DNA of 9,039 bases from positions 1 to 9,039 of the forward strand of contig WFWI01000053.1 of assembly GCA_015491205.1 (NCBI GenBank). The letters are read 5' to 3'. Below, piece by piece: positions 1 through 5,412 of this stretch. Positions within the stretch are counted from its first letter, which is position 1; every line of letters begins with the position of its first letter. A program made the translations under genes and the position numbers. The stretch comes from Candidatus Microgenomates bacterium. GTDB taxonomy: Bacteria > Patescibacteriota > Microgenomatia > UBA1406 > GWC2-37-13. Under the pieces are notes generated by a model. The model made no database searches, was not told where the DNA came from, and saw nothing but the letters and a program-made list of their open reading frames with translations.

Positions 1-248
1 GTTTTAGGACCCACTAATACCACTAATACAGATATATCAGAAATGTAATCTTCTTGTATCAGTCTTTTTATATATTCAGTGCTAACATCAGTATCTATAT
101 CGCCAGGCTTTACTGATCTGTTTATAAAAAGATGTCCAAATAACTCCTCAAAACGATTTCTATAATATTCGTCCTCTTTATGATAATAACTGATAAAAAC
201 CTTATGGCGTGTATCTTTTTTAGATTCAAAAAAGTAATTCCAACTCAT
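1..248 (-). CDS. TIR-like (DUF1863/ThsB-type) protein, N-terminal 82 residues, cut by window edge
   Basis: Only the first 82 codons are in the window; the gene runs off the left edge. The ATG at 248-246 follows a clear ribosome site (AAGGAGG, 7 nt spacing). Residues 17-26 read VFISYYHKED, residues 43-52 NRSVKPGDID, and residues 73-82 SVLVVLVGPK. This order (a β-strand with FISY, an acidic loop, then a hydrophobic strand ending in VG) is the pattern of TIR-like DUF1863 proteins, the family of Thoeris ThsB. In that family TIR domains make or cleave NAD-derived signals during phage infection. The ATG overlaps the upstream stop codon (ATGA), so the gene is translationally coupled to the small ribbon-helix-helix gene at 245-445. 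Inference: a defence effector or toxin. The catalytic part and any fused domain lie outside the window. Confidence 0.8.
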   Translation of the reverse strand, partial: MSWNYFFESKKDTRHKVFISYYHKEDEYYRNRFEELFGHLFINRSVKPGDIDTDVSTEYIKRLIQEDYISDISVLVVLVGPK

Positions 249-445
249 TTTATGTCCTCCTTCTTAAAATTGATTTTACCTTTAAGTGAAAGTAGAACCT
301 CTTTTTGGTTTTGTTTAACAAATTCCCTGCATGCAATATTAACGGCTCTGCTTTTCTTTTTCTGTCCGGTAATTCTCAATAACTCATCAAGCAGGTTTTT
401 GTCCATGGAAACAGTGAATCTTAAAATATTCTTTTTAGCGTTCAT
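245..445 (-). CDS. VapB-like (DUF2191-type) ribbon-helix-helix antitoxin or repressor
   Basis: A 66-residue protein beginning MNAKKNILRFTVSMD. Its layout is a short β-strand (ILRFTVSM), then helices with LLDELLRITGQKKKSRAVN and CREFV, and a tail ending LLSLKGKINF. This matches the VapB/DUF2191 antitoxins, where the strand pairs in a dimer to contact DNA and the tail blocks the partner toxin. I chose the ATG at 445 because GGTGG lies about 6 nt upstream and the promoter start falls near 481. An in-frame ATG at 478 and a codon at 532 would lie at or before that start. The gene ends in a 4-bp ATGA overlap with the TIR-like gene, where a PIN-domain VapC toxin would normally be found. Likely autoregulated. 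The family call is by pattern and fairly secure; the partner assignment is inference. Confidence 0.75.
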   Translation of the reverse strand: MNAKKNILRFTVSMDKNLLDELLRITGQKKKSRAVNIACREFVKQNQKEVLLSLKGKINFKKEDIK

Positions 446-487
446 ACTTTCCACCCTTTTAGAAGTTTGTCCTTTCATAACACTATA

Positions 488-516
488 AATATACTCTATA
501 AAGATGCATTTGTCAA
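488..516 (-). promoter_or_regulatory. Sigma70-like promoter of the antitoxin-TIR operon
   Basis: On the minus strand, a perfect -35 TTGACA (516-511), a 17-bp spacer, and -10 TATATT (493-488) predict a start near 481, about 36 nt before the ATG at 445. Two near-identical 10-bp direct repeats (CTATAAATAT at 483-492 and CTATAAAGAT at 496-505 on plus) cover the -10 and part of the spacer. They could be operator sites for the ribbon-helix-helix protein; that role is inferred. Confidence 0.75.
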
Positions 517-583
517 GCGATATTTTCACCAAAATTAAGGCTTAGTTTTGTGATTTACAAAATGACCCCATATTGTAATTACA

Positions 584-995
584 AACCCGCCGATAGAGGT
601 AAGGAAAGAAGTCAATAAGCGGTCAAAGGAAAAGGAAGAATTAGAGAAAAAACTTGAAGAAATAAGGCTTAAAATAAGGAGAAAGGAAAGCACGGTCATT
701 GATTTTGAAATAATAAAAAAAAGGATTTGAGGGATTTTATAAGGTTTATCCTTCTCTTGAACCAAAGGAAAGGCAGGCACTGGCAAGGCTTTTTATAAAA
801 GAGGTAAAAATCTTAAATGATAGAGTAGATGTTGAATTTCTTGAGTTTCCAGAACTTGCCCATCAGGAGCCTGTTCAGATTTTGAAAGAGCCGTCAATAA
901 GGAGAGCAAATATTAAACTTTTTAATTCTTTGGGTATCAAGATAATCCGGAAACTAAAAGAGGCAGGAAGGCTTCCTGCCTCTTTTTTTCTTTAG
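584..995 (+). pseudogene. C-terminal remnant of a large serine recombinase, frameshifted
   Basis: There is no start codon or catalytic N-terminal domain. The first frame (from about 584) gives a charged coiled coil (KRSKEKEELEKKLEEIRLKI) and hits TGA at 728-730. Removing one A from the run of eight at 715-722 joins it to a second open frame with FEGFYKVYPSLEPKERQ, ARLFIKEVKILNDRVDVEF and a stop at 993-995. A coiled coil followed by a short helical and β segment of this kind is typical of the C-terminal tail of large serine recombinases that move integrative elements. The last residues are coded by the terminator hairpin at 960-982, so the original 3' end is probably lost too. The remnant suggests an old mobile-element insertion beside the defence genes. 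A perfect 12-bp palindrome TTGTAATTACAA (573-584) sits just upstream. An antisense open frame at 535-786 is treated as a shadow. Confidence 0.65.
956..989. terminator. Bidirectional rho-independent terminator
   Basis: Perfect inverted repeat of 11 bp arms (960-970 GAGGCAGGAAG and 972-982 CTTCCTGCCTC); with a realistic loop the stem is about 9 bp. Seven T follow on plus (983-989) and four T on minus (959-956). It can end plus-strand reading through the recombinase remnant and minus-strand transcription of the gene whose stop codon is at 999-997. Confidence 0.8.
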
Positions 996-996
996 A

Positions 997-1647
997 TTAT
1001 GTAGATAAAGAAGGTTCTCTTTTGATGAGATTTACTAGTTCGAAAATGGTACTGCAATGTCTGGATTTGTTCAAAATAAAGTAAGCTATCACTAAAGCAT
1101 CAAATTCTTTAGGGTCATTTATCCATTCCTTTTCATACCCTCCATTTTTTTCATCATTCTCTACTTCTTTAATATAAGCCACAAAAGCAATAACCATCCT
1201 TAAAAGAGGGTCCCTTTCTTTATCCTTCATCTCTGGAGAAAACATCTTAATTCCTAAATCTTGAAGCCTGTGTCTAACCTCATGGGCAGCTATAGCTTTT
1301 ATCATCTCTTCTGGACTAGGAAAATGAGCTTCCTCCCAAGGAGGGGCGATTATTTCATTTCTTCCTTTAATTTCAAATAAAGGAGTAGTCGTACTTTCTT
1401 TCATAACAAAATCAAAAGAGCCAGGAACTTTAATTTGATAAACTACAGGCCGATGGTTTCTTTTAGGTCGATGATAAGAAACGAGATCATTTTTAATTCT
1501 TACAAATTCAAACCTAACCTTTTCCTCAGGAAGTAAAATATAATGGAACTTTGCAATCCACTCTGCAAGAGAAATTGCGGTATTGATATCTCTCGGACTA
1601 AATTCTTTTCTTTTGAGCTTTAGGTAATTGTAATCATAGGCTTTCAA
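997..1647 (-). CDS. Hypothetical protein with HExxH motif (possible zinc metalloprotease)
   Basis: A 216-residue soluble protein that I do not recognise. Residues 122-126 read HEVRH inside IAAHEVRHRLQ, which is the HExxH signature of zincins. A later acidic helix, DPKEFDALVIAYF (178-190), could supply a third metal ligand (E181 or D183). The N-terminal third has several Lys and Arg; there is no signal peptide or membrane span. The start is the TTG at 1647-1645, chosen because an excellent SD (GGGAGGTGA) lies about 6 nt upstream. The stop is 14 nt before the hairpin arm at 982. It is monocistronic and divergent from the DUF2905 gene. Seen: the motif. Known: HExxH binds zinc in many peptidases and in the ImmA/IrrE family that cleaves repressors of mobile elements. 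Inferred: peptidase activity. The five-residue motif alone can occur by chance. Confidence 0.6.
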   Translation of the reverse strand: MKAYDYNYLKLKRKEFSPRDINTAISLAEWIAKFHYILLPEEKVRFEFVRIKNDLVSYHRPKRNHRPVVYQIKVPGSFDFVMKESTTTPLFEIKGRNEIIAPPWEEAHFPSPEEMIKAIAAHEVRHRLQDLGIKMFSPEMKDKERDPLLRMVIAFVAYIKEVENDEKNGGYEKEWINDPKEFDALVIAYFILNKSRHCSTIFELVNLIKREPSLST

Positions 1648-1692
1648 CTTCCGTCACCTCCCTTAAATGATTTTTAAAAGAGCTGTAAAATA

Positions 1693-1721
1693 TATATAAG
1701 CCCAAATAACTTGAAAATCAA
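1693..1721 (-). promoter_or_regulatory. Likely promoter of the HExxH gene
   Basis: On minus, TTGATT (1721-1716), a 17-bp spacer and TATATA (1698-1693) predict a start near 1686, about 40 nt before the TTG start codon. The -10 is only a moderate match. The same -35 hexamer, TTGATT, occurs in the divergent promoter region at 2487-2555. Confidence 0.5.
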
Positions 1722-1740
1722 TCTCGTTTAACTAAAAATT

Positions 1741-1980
1741 ATGGAATTTAATCTTTTCCAAATTTTAGGGAAGATTTTAATGACCACAGGAGCTTTGTTA
1801 ATCTTGATAGGGTTAATTTTATCTTTTGGGGACAAAGTGCCTTATTTTGGAAGGTTGCCAGGGGATATTGTAATTAAGAAAGAAAATTTTATATTTTACT
1901 TCCCTTTTACTAGCTTTCTAATTTTAAGTTTATTCTTCTCTTTTTTGGTATGGATATTCTTTAAAATATTTCAAAAATAA
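1741..1980 (+). CDS. DUF2905 family small membrane protein
   Basis: A 79-residue protein with two membrane spans (about 12-29 and 57-75). The family hallmarks are the GRLPGDI motif at residues 37-43 between the spans and FYFPFTS at 52-58 opening the second span. DUF2905 proteins are widespread in bacteria, are usually about this length, and have no assigned function. No SD is visible ahead of the ATG (the preceding bases are AACTAAAAATT), so it may be translated weakly or from a short leader. It is divergent from the HExxH gene, with about 90 bp between them, and convergent with the minus-strand membrane-protein operon. I found no convincing plus-strand promoter. The family call is confident; function is unknown. 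Confidence 0.85.
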   Translation: MEFNLFQILGKILMTTGALLILIGLILSFGDKVPYFGRLPGDIVIKKENFIFYFPFTSFLILSLFFSFLVWIFFKIFQK

Positions 1981-2002
1981 AACGGGAGGATTTGAACCTC
2001 CC
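1973..2002 (-). terminator. Terminator of the small membrane-protein operon
   Basis: On minus, GGGAGG (2002-1997), a 7-nt loop TTCAAAT and CCTCCC (1989-1984) are followed by GTTTTATTTTT. It starts 4 nt after the stop of the 30-residue gene. The loop sequence equals a tRNA T-loop consensus, but no tRNA surrounds it. Confidence 0.7.
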
Positions 2003-2005
2003 TTC

Positions 2006-2098
2006 TCAAAAACTGAAAAACACAACCGCAATTATTAAAGCAAGCATCAAAATTACAAAGAATCTTCCTAAAGGATAAAGTTCAGACTCTAAATTCAT
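2006..2098 (-). CDS. 30-residue single-span membrane peptide
   Basis: A very short gene, easily missed, supported by its signals. The ATG at 2098-2096 has a strong SD (GGGGGTGA, 5 nt spacing), the frame is open for 30 codons to TGA at 2008-2006, and a terminator follows after 3 nt. The peptide begins MNLESELYPLGRFF and then is one hydrophobic span (VILMLALIIAVVFF) ending SF. It sits 25 nt downstream of the 117-residue membrane protein, so the two likely form one operon. Its size and topology resemble small accessory subunits of membrane complexes (for example respiratory oxidases), but I recognise no family and assign no function. Confidence 0.65.
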   Translation of the reverse strand: MNLESELYPLGRFFVILMLALIIAVVFFSF

Positions 2099-2123
2099 CT
2101 AAATCACCCCCTGTATTAGCTTA

Positions 2124-2477
2124 TTAGCTCTTAAGTTTATCCTTTTCTCTAGCTAATTTCCAGTGAAAAAGAAACACTGAAATTCCAACAATGAGTAGAG
2201 ACAAAGAAAAGGATAATTTCCTTTCTCTTTCTCTTTTTAAGTTAGCCCTCTCAAACTCTAACTGAGCTTTTATATACTCCTGAGTATTCTGCAAAAGCGT
2301 TTCTTCCGAAATACCTTCTATCTTAGGAGGAATAGGATATAACAAAGGTTTATCTGCTTCGGTAAACACAAAAGTCCTTAATCCTAATTCTATTAATCCA
2401 ATAGATCCTATTACAATTAAAACTAAACCTATTAACAAAGCAAGATAAAGATAAATCTGATAAAAATCCAAATCCAT
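2124..2477 (-). CDS. Hypothetical two-span membrane protein
   Basis: A 117-residue protein. Span 1 is at about residues 8-35 (LALLIGLVLIVIGSIGLIEL) and span 2 at about 88-107 (LSLLIVGISVFLFHW). Between them are a Pro-rich stretch (LLYPIPPKI) and a charged helix (LEFERANLKRERERK) likely to form a coiled coil. I do not recognise the family. No SD precedes the ATG at 2477. A promoter-like TTGATT-N18-TACAAT upstream would start RNA near 2480, so the message may be leaderless. It is followed by the 30-residue membrane peptide and a terminator, suggesting a two-gene operon in which both products act in the membrane. Confidence 0.6.
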   Translation of the reverse strand: MDLDFYQIYLYLALLIGLVLIVIGSIGLIELGLRTFVFTEADKPLLYPIPPKIEGISEETLLQNTQEYIKAQLEFERANLKRERERKLSFSLSLLIVGISVFLFHWKLAREKDKLKS

Positions 2478-2486
2478 AATTGTTAA

Positions 2487-2555
2487 ATTGTAATTCTAAT
2501 TAACTATGAAAATCAAGCTTTTGTAACTTGATTTTAAGATTATGATTTTTAGAAT
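2487..2555. promoter_or_regulatory. Divergent promoter pair on a perfect 9-bp inverted repeat
   Basis: AAAATCAAG (2509-2517) and CTTGATTTT (2527-2535) form a perfect inverted repeat with a 9-nt centre. Each arm carries a TTGATT -35. Minus: 2516-2511, N18, TACAAT (2492-2487), toward the membrane-protein operon. Plus: 2528-2533, N16, TAGAAT (2550-2555), toward the gene at 2586. One regulator bound here could control both directions; that is inference. Confidence 0.5.
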
Positions 2556-2585
2556 TAAGACTAGCTCTTTTAAAAGGAGGTAAAG

Positions 2586-3083
2586 ATGGTTAAGATCGCT
2601 CTCCCAATCTTGGTTCCTCAAAGATTTCTAAAAGGTAATAGAAGTTTGAGAGTATTTTTAAATACTCTATCATCTTTAACTCATCACCCAAGCTTACTCA
2701 AACCTGATATCCTAGTTATTATCCTTTTAAGAAAAAGAGAAGAAGTAAGTGAAGGAGATAAGATAAAAGAAGAAATCAGAAATTACAGAGAACAGCTCGC
2801 AGATACAGTGATAATATTTGAAGCAGAATATAGAAGGAAAATTCTCTTACCTATAGTACTTCTGAAGGTGATAGAAAGATTTCAAGCAAAGTACTTTTAT
2901 TTGATTGAAGATTGCGACGCCTTATTCTTTGATCTAATTATTCTCGAAGAATCTAAAATTTGGAGAAGAATTCTGATTTCTCTTTTTAAAGGAATACTAG
3001 GAAAGATTCTGAAATTTCCTCAAATTTTAGGAGCTGTAGTGATAGTTAATCCTAAGAAGTCAATCCATAACTTAAATCCCTAA
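2586..3083 (+). CDS. Hypothetical protein, faint glycosyltransferase-like pattern
   Basis: A 165-residue protein with an excellent SD (AAGGAGG, 5 nt before the ATG) and its own strong terminator, so almost certainly expressed. The N-terminus ALPILVPQRF followed by SLRVFLNTLSSL, a middle strand DILVIILL, and YFYLIEDCDALF near residues 103-114 loosely resemble the opening strands and acidic motif of GT-A glycosyltransferases. The similarity is weak: the protein is much shorter than such enzymes and the acidic motif is not a standard DxD. The C-terminal part is hydrophobic and basic (ILISLFKGILGKILKF, then AVVIVNPKK). It could equally be an unrelated or truncated protein. It is divergent from the membrane-protein operon and may share its control region. 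No function is claimed. Confidence 0.55.
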   Translation: MVKIALPILVPQRFLKGNRSLRVFLNTLSSLTHHPSLLKPDILVIILLRKREEVSEGDKIKEEIRNYREQLADTVIIFEAEYRRKILLPIVLLKVIERFQAKYFYLIEDCDALFFDLIILEESKIWRRILISLFKGILGKILKFPQILGAVVIVNPKKSIHNLNP

Positions 3084-3108
3084 AGCGCAAGCTCAGCTTG
3101 CGCTTTTT
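3082..3108 (+). terminator. Rho-independent terminator
   Basis: An 11-bp perfect stem (AAAGCGCAAGC 3082-3092, loop TCA, GCTTGCGCTTT 3096-3106) runs into a T tract (3104-3108, then ATATTTTT). It overlaps the stop codon of the gene at 2586-3083. On the minus strand only three T follow, so it is a weak stop for transcripts coming from the array. Confidence 0.88.
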
Positions 3109-3196
3109 ATATTTTTAAATCTTATCTATCTCGCACAGCTAAACACTCAGTTAACCTAAAAGCTAAACTTCAACCTAAACTACTCTATTGGAAATA

Positions 3197-3233
3197 GAAG
3201 AATTCTCTTTCTGCAACATCGTTTCACTAAAAC
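3197..3233 (+). repeat. Degenerate CRISPR repeat, inverted relative to the array's plus-strand repeats
   Basis: This 37-bp stretch aligns without gaps to the reverse complement of the array repeat, matching 28 of 37 positions by hand count. The best-kept parts are TTTCTGCAA-type bases in the centre and CACTAAAAC at the end. It is 63 bp from the last array repeat and in the opposite orientation. Read on plus, it is a crRNA-like repeat followed by a pseudo-spacer. Read on minus, as a tail of the array transcript, it is a second anti-repeat. The rest of the stretch from 3109 to 3296 shows nothing else I can support. Confidence 0.65.
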
Positions 3234-3296
3234 AACCATCCTACTTTAGTTATTAGCAGGAAACAAGGTTGATTTTTGGGTATTTAAAAATGAATA

Positions 3297-3990
3297 GTTT
3301 TAGTGAGGCGGTTTTGCAGAAGGAGAGTTAAACCGGTGTTAAGGTAGGCGTATTTGGATAAGTCAGCTGAAGTTTTAGTGAGGCGGTTTTGCAGAAGGAG
3401 AGTTAAACCAGAAAAAAGGCAATAGAGAAAATGAAAGAAACAAGAGTTTTAGTGAGGCGGTTTTGCAGAAGGGAGTTAAACAGAGCTGGCTCGGCTCAAA
3501 AAAGCTCTCCAAGCTGTTTTAGTGAGGCGGTTTTGCAGAAGGAGAGTTAAACTAGTTAAAGATTCAGGACTTAAAGGAACATTAGGAGTTTTAGTGAGGC
3601 GGTTTTGCAGAAGGAGAGTTAAACTTGAGAGAAAAAAACATGCTTCCACTTAAAAGCCTTTGTTTTAGTGAGGCGGTTTTGCAGAAGGAGAGTTAAACAA
3701 ATTTTTAAAGGTGAATGCTACTGAAACTGGAATTGTTTTAGTGAGGCGGTTTTGCAGAAGGAGAGTTAAACAAATCATCTTGAACTCTTTGTATGGAAAG
3801 TTTGCTCAAGTTTTAGTGAGGCGGTTTTGCAGAAGGAGAGTTAAACATGCAAAGGTCGACATTAAAAAATAACAATTAAATGTTTTAGTGAGGCGGTTTT
3901 GCAGAAGGAGAGTTAAACCTCAGAGCCAGAGAGGTTGAGCAACGAAAGATTTTGTTTTAGTGAGGCGGTTTTGCAGAAGGAGAGTTAAAC
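3297..3990 (-). CRISPR. Type V CRISPR array: 10 repeats of 37 bp, 9 spacers
   Basis: Repeats start (plus coordinates) at 3297, 3372, 3446, 3516, 3588, 3662, 3735, 3810, 3882 and 3954. On plus the repeat opens GTTTTAGTGAGGCGG and closes GGAGAGTTAAAC. All are identical except the one at 3446-3481, which lacks one A and is 36 bp. Spacer lengths from left to right are 38, 37, 34, 35, 37, 36, 38, 35 and 35 bp. The minus strand is assigned because the tracrRNA promoter, anti-repeat and terminator are all on minus, and a minus-strand anti-repeat can pair only with minus-strand crRNA. The leader-proximal, newest spacer is then 3919-3953. The crRNA repeat begins GUUUAACUCUCC and ends CUAAAAC next to the spacer. 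Spacer 3772-3809 encodes a family B DNA polymerase motif. Confidence 0.97.
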
Positions 3991-4142
3991 AGCATTTAGG
4001 CTGATTTTTAAAGGGATTCTTAAGATAAAGCCGAAAGTATTTTTAACTGTCACTTTTATGAAATCCTTTAGTTTCTTAACAAAATGCATCTAACTACCCT
4101 GCAGAATTTTTGCCCTCATTTACTTTTTTACCAAAAATTTCA
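3991..4142 (-). promoter_or_regulatory. Probable CRISPR leader
   Basis: A 152-bp AT-rich gap between the cas2 stop and the first repeat, with no gene. Its position next to cas2 and the inferred minus-strand array direction make it the leader that carries the array promoter and integration signals. The best promoter match is weak: GTGACA (4053-4048), an 18-bp spacer and TTTATC (4029-4024). Confidence 0.6.
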
Positions 4143-4424
4143 TCATATTACAAGCCACTTAGAATCTAATGAAGGTTTGGATGAAGTTCTTTTTATTTGA
4201 GCTACAAGATGAGGTTTGAGCTTATAAATAAATATCTTCACCCCTTTAGATCTCTTCAATAAGCCATTCACTTTTAATTCTGATAACAAGTTTCGAAACT
4301 CTCTCTCGCTCAATTCCAACTCAAACACAGAATATTGAACCCTCTCGCCGTACTTCTCTAAAATTTTAGAAAGCTTATTTCTTAATTTAGTGTCTGAGAT
4401 GTCATAAGTTATTATATATCTCAT
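4143..4424 (-). CDS. cas2: CRISPR adaptation protein Cas2
   Basis: A 93-residue protein of normal Cas2 length. It opens with the ferredoxin-fold strand MRYIITYDISD, in which D8 is the conserved metal-binding Asp of the family. Residues 29-35 (VQYSVFE) are the second conserved strand. Cas2 dimers form the centre of the Cas1-Cas2 integrase that measures and inserts new spacers at the leader-repeat junction; a catalytic role for the Asp is not required for this in studied systems. The ATG overlaps the cas1 stop (ATGA, 4 bp), so the two are translationally coupled. The gene ends next to the leader, as expected for an adaptation module. Confidence 0.95.
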   Translation of the reverse strand: MRYIITYDISDTKLRNKLSKILEKYGERVQYSVFELELSEREFRNLLSELKVNGLLKRSKGVKIFIYKLKPHLVAQIKRTSSKPSLDSKWLVI

Positions 4425-5401
4425 GGACTCCCTGTTAGATCTAATGGGTTATATTCTTTGATTTCCCCTACTAATAACTTAGCTAATTTTCTGACCTGAA
4501 CCTGCGAGAGCTCATTTAGGGTGAATTCAGATTTAAGCTTTTTAATGAAAAATTTCTTTTCAAACCACCACCTTAACCATTCTTTAACGAAAAAGCTTCT
4601 AGTATTTTTCTTTAAAATCACATAACCAAGATCTCTTTCAAAATCTTCAGGTTTTATCCTTCTTTTGTTTATTAATTGCAGGACTAAAAGATCTACCGCT
4701 ATTGGTCTAAACTCTTCCATCAAATCTAAAGCTAAAGCTGGCCTTCTATAGTGATTCTCGTGATAAAAACCGAAATACGGATCTAAACCAACTAACAAGA
4801 TATTGGTGATTATTCTGGATACTAGTAAAGTGTACCCATAACTTAATAAAGAATTCACAGGATCTATAGGAGGATTTTTGTCTCTAAATCTAAACTCAAA
4901 TTTATCGTTTTTTATAAACTTGGAAAATTCTCTCCAATAACATTGGGCAATAGAACCTTCGACGCCTAAAATTTGAGATTTATCCTGCAAGGCGTCTAAG
5001 TTGAAAGAAGGTAGTTTATTTTCTCCGCTATATTTTTTAACTACCCATGCTTGATTTTTAGACTTACCTAAAATTATTTGCTTGGAAAGATATAAAACAA
5101 AATCTTTGTCTTTACGTTTGGAATACTGAGCTTCTCTCAAAAATATATTTTTACTATTAGGCTGAAGGTATGTTCCATAATAAGAAGCTAATTTATTGAT
5201 AAAATGAATGGGAATCTTATTCTTGCTGCACCATTTAAAAACATTAGGTTTTAAAACGTTGTCGATATGAACTACTAAATCTGAGATTCTAAATAAAGGA
5301 AAGGATTTAAGAAGTTTGTTGTTATTGTAAATCAGAATTTTTGAGCTTGATGCAGAAACTACTTTCTTTTTATCTAAGATAATCAAAGGAATCTTCTCCA
5401 T
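4421..5401 (-). CDS. cas1: CRISPR integrase Cas1
   Basis: The metal-dependent integrase that, with Cas2, joins protospacers into the array. Numbered from the ATG at 5401 (326 residues), the metal ligands are E148 (LGVEGSIAQ), H214 (GFYHENHYRRP) and D226 with E229 (ALALDLMEEFRP). An N-terminal β-domain (IPLIILDKKKVVS) precedes the helical catalytic domain. Start: the ATG at 5401 leaves 11 nt after cas4 and puts the first strand where Cas1 proteins usually begin. An in-frame GTG at 5428 would add nine residues and overlap cas4 by 16 bp. Neither has a clear SD, so either is possible. The gene overlaps cas2 by 4 bp and lies in a cas4-cas1-cas2 operon. No active-site residue appears lost. Confidence 0.95.
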   Translation of the reverse strand: MEKIPLIILDKKKVVSASSSKILIYNNNKLLKSFPLFRISDLVVHIDNVLKPNVFKWCSKNKIPIHFINKLASYYGTYLQPNSKNIFLREAQYSKRKDKDFVLYLSKQIILGKSKNQAWVVKKYSGENKLPSFNLDALQDKSQILGVEGSIAQCYWREFSKFIKNDKFEFRFRDKNPPIDPVNSLLSYGYTLLVSRIITNILLVGLDPYFGFYHENHYRRPALALDLMEEFRPIAVDLLVLQLINKRRIKPEDFERDLGYVILKKNTRSFFVKEWLRWWFEKKFFIKKLKSEFTLNELSQVQVRKLAKLLVGEIKEYNPLDLTGSP

Positions 5402-5412
5402 AGAATTGAGCT

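Noticed and set aside
180..488. Plus-strand open frame opposite the antitoxin and TIR genes
   Set aside because: It has no SD and lies opposite two genes that have SDs, a promoter and recognisable domains.
535..786. Minus-strand open frame of 83 codons, hydrophobic product
   Set aside because: It is antisense to the charged coiled coil of the recombinase remnant, which explains its hydrophobic composition; it has no SD.
1984..2002. Hairpin with a perfect tRNA T-loop (TTCAAAT) and GGAGG/CCTCC stem on minus
   Set aside because: No acceptor, D or anticodon arms are nearby and a T-rich tract follows at once, so it is better read as a terminator; a tRNA-derived att remnant cannot be shown.
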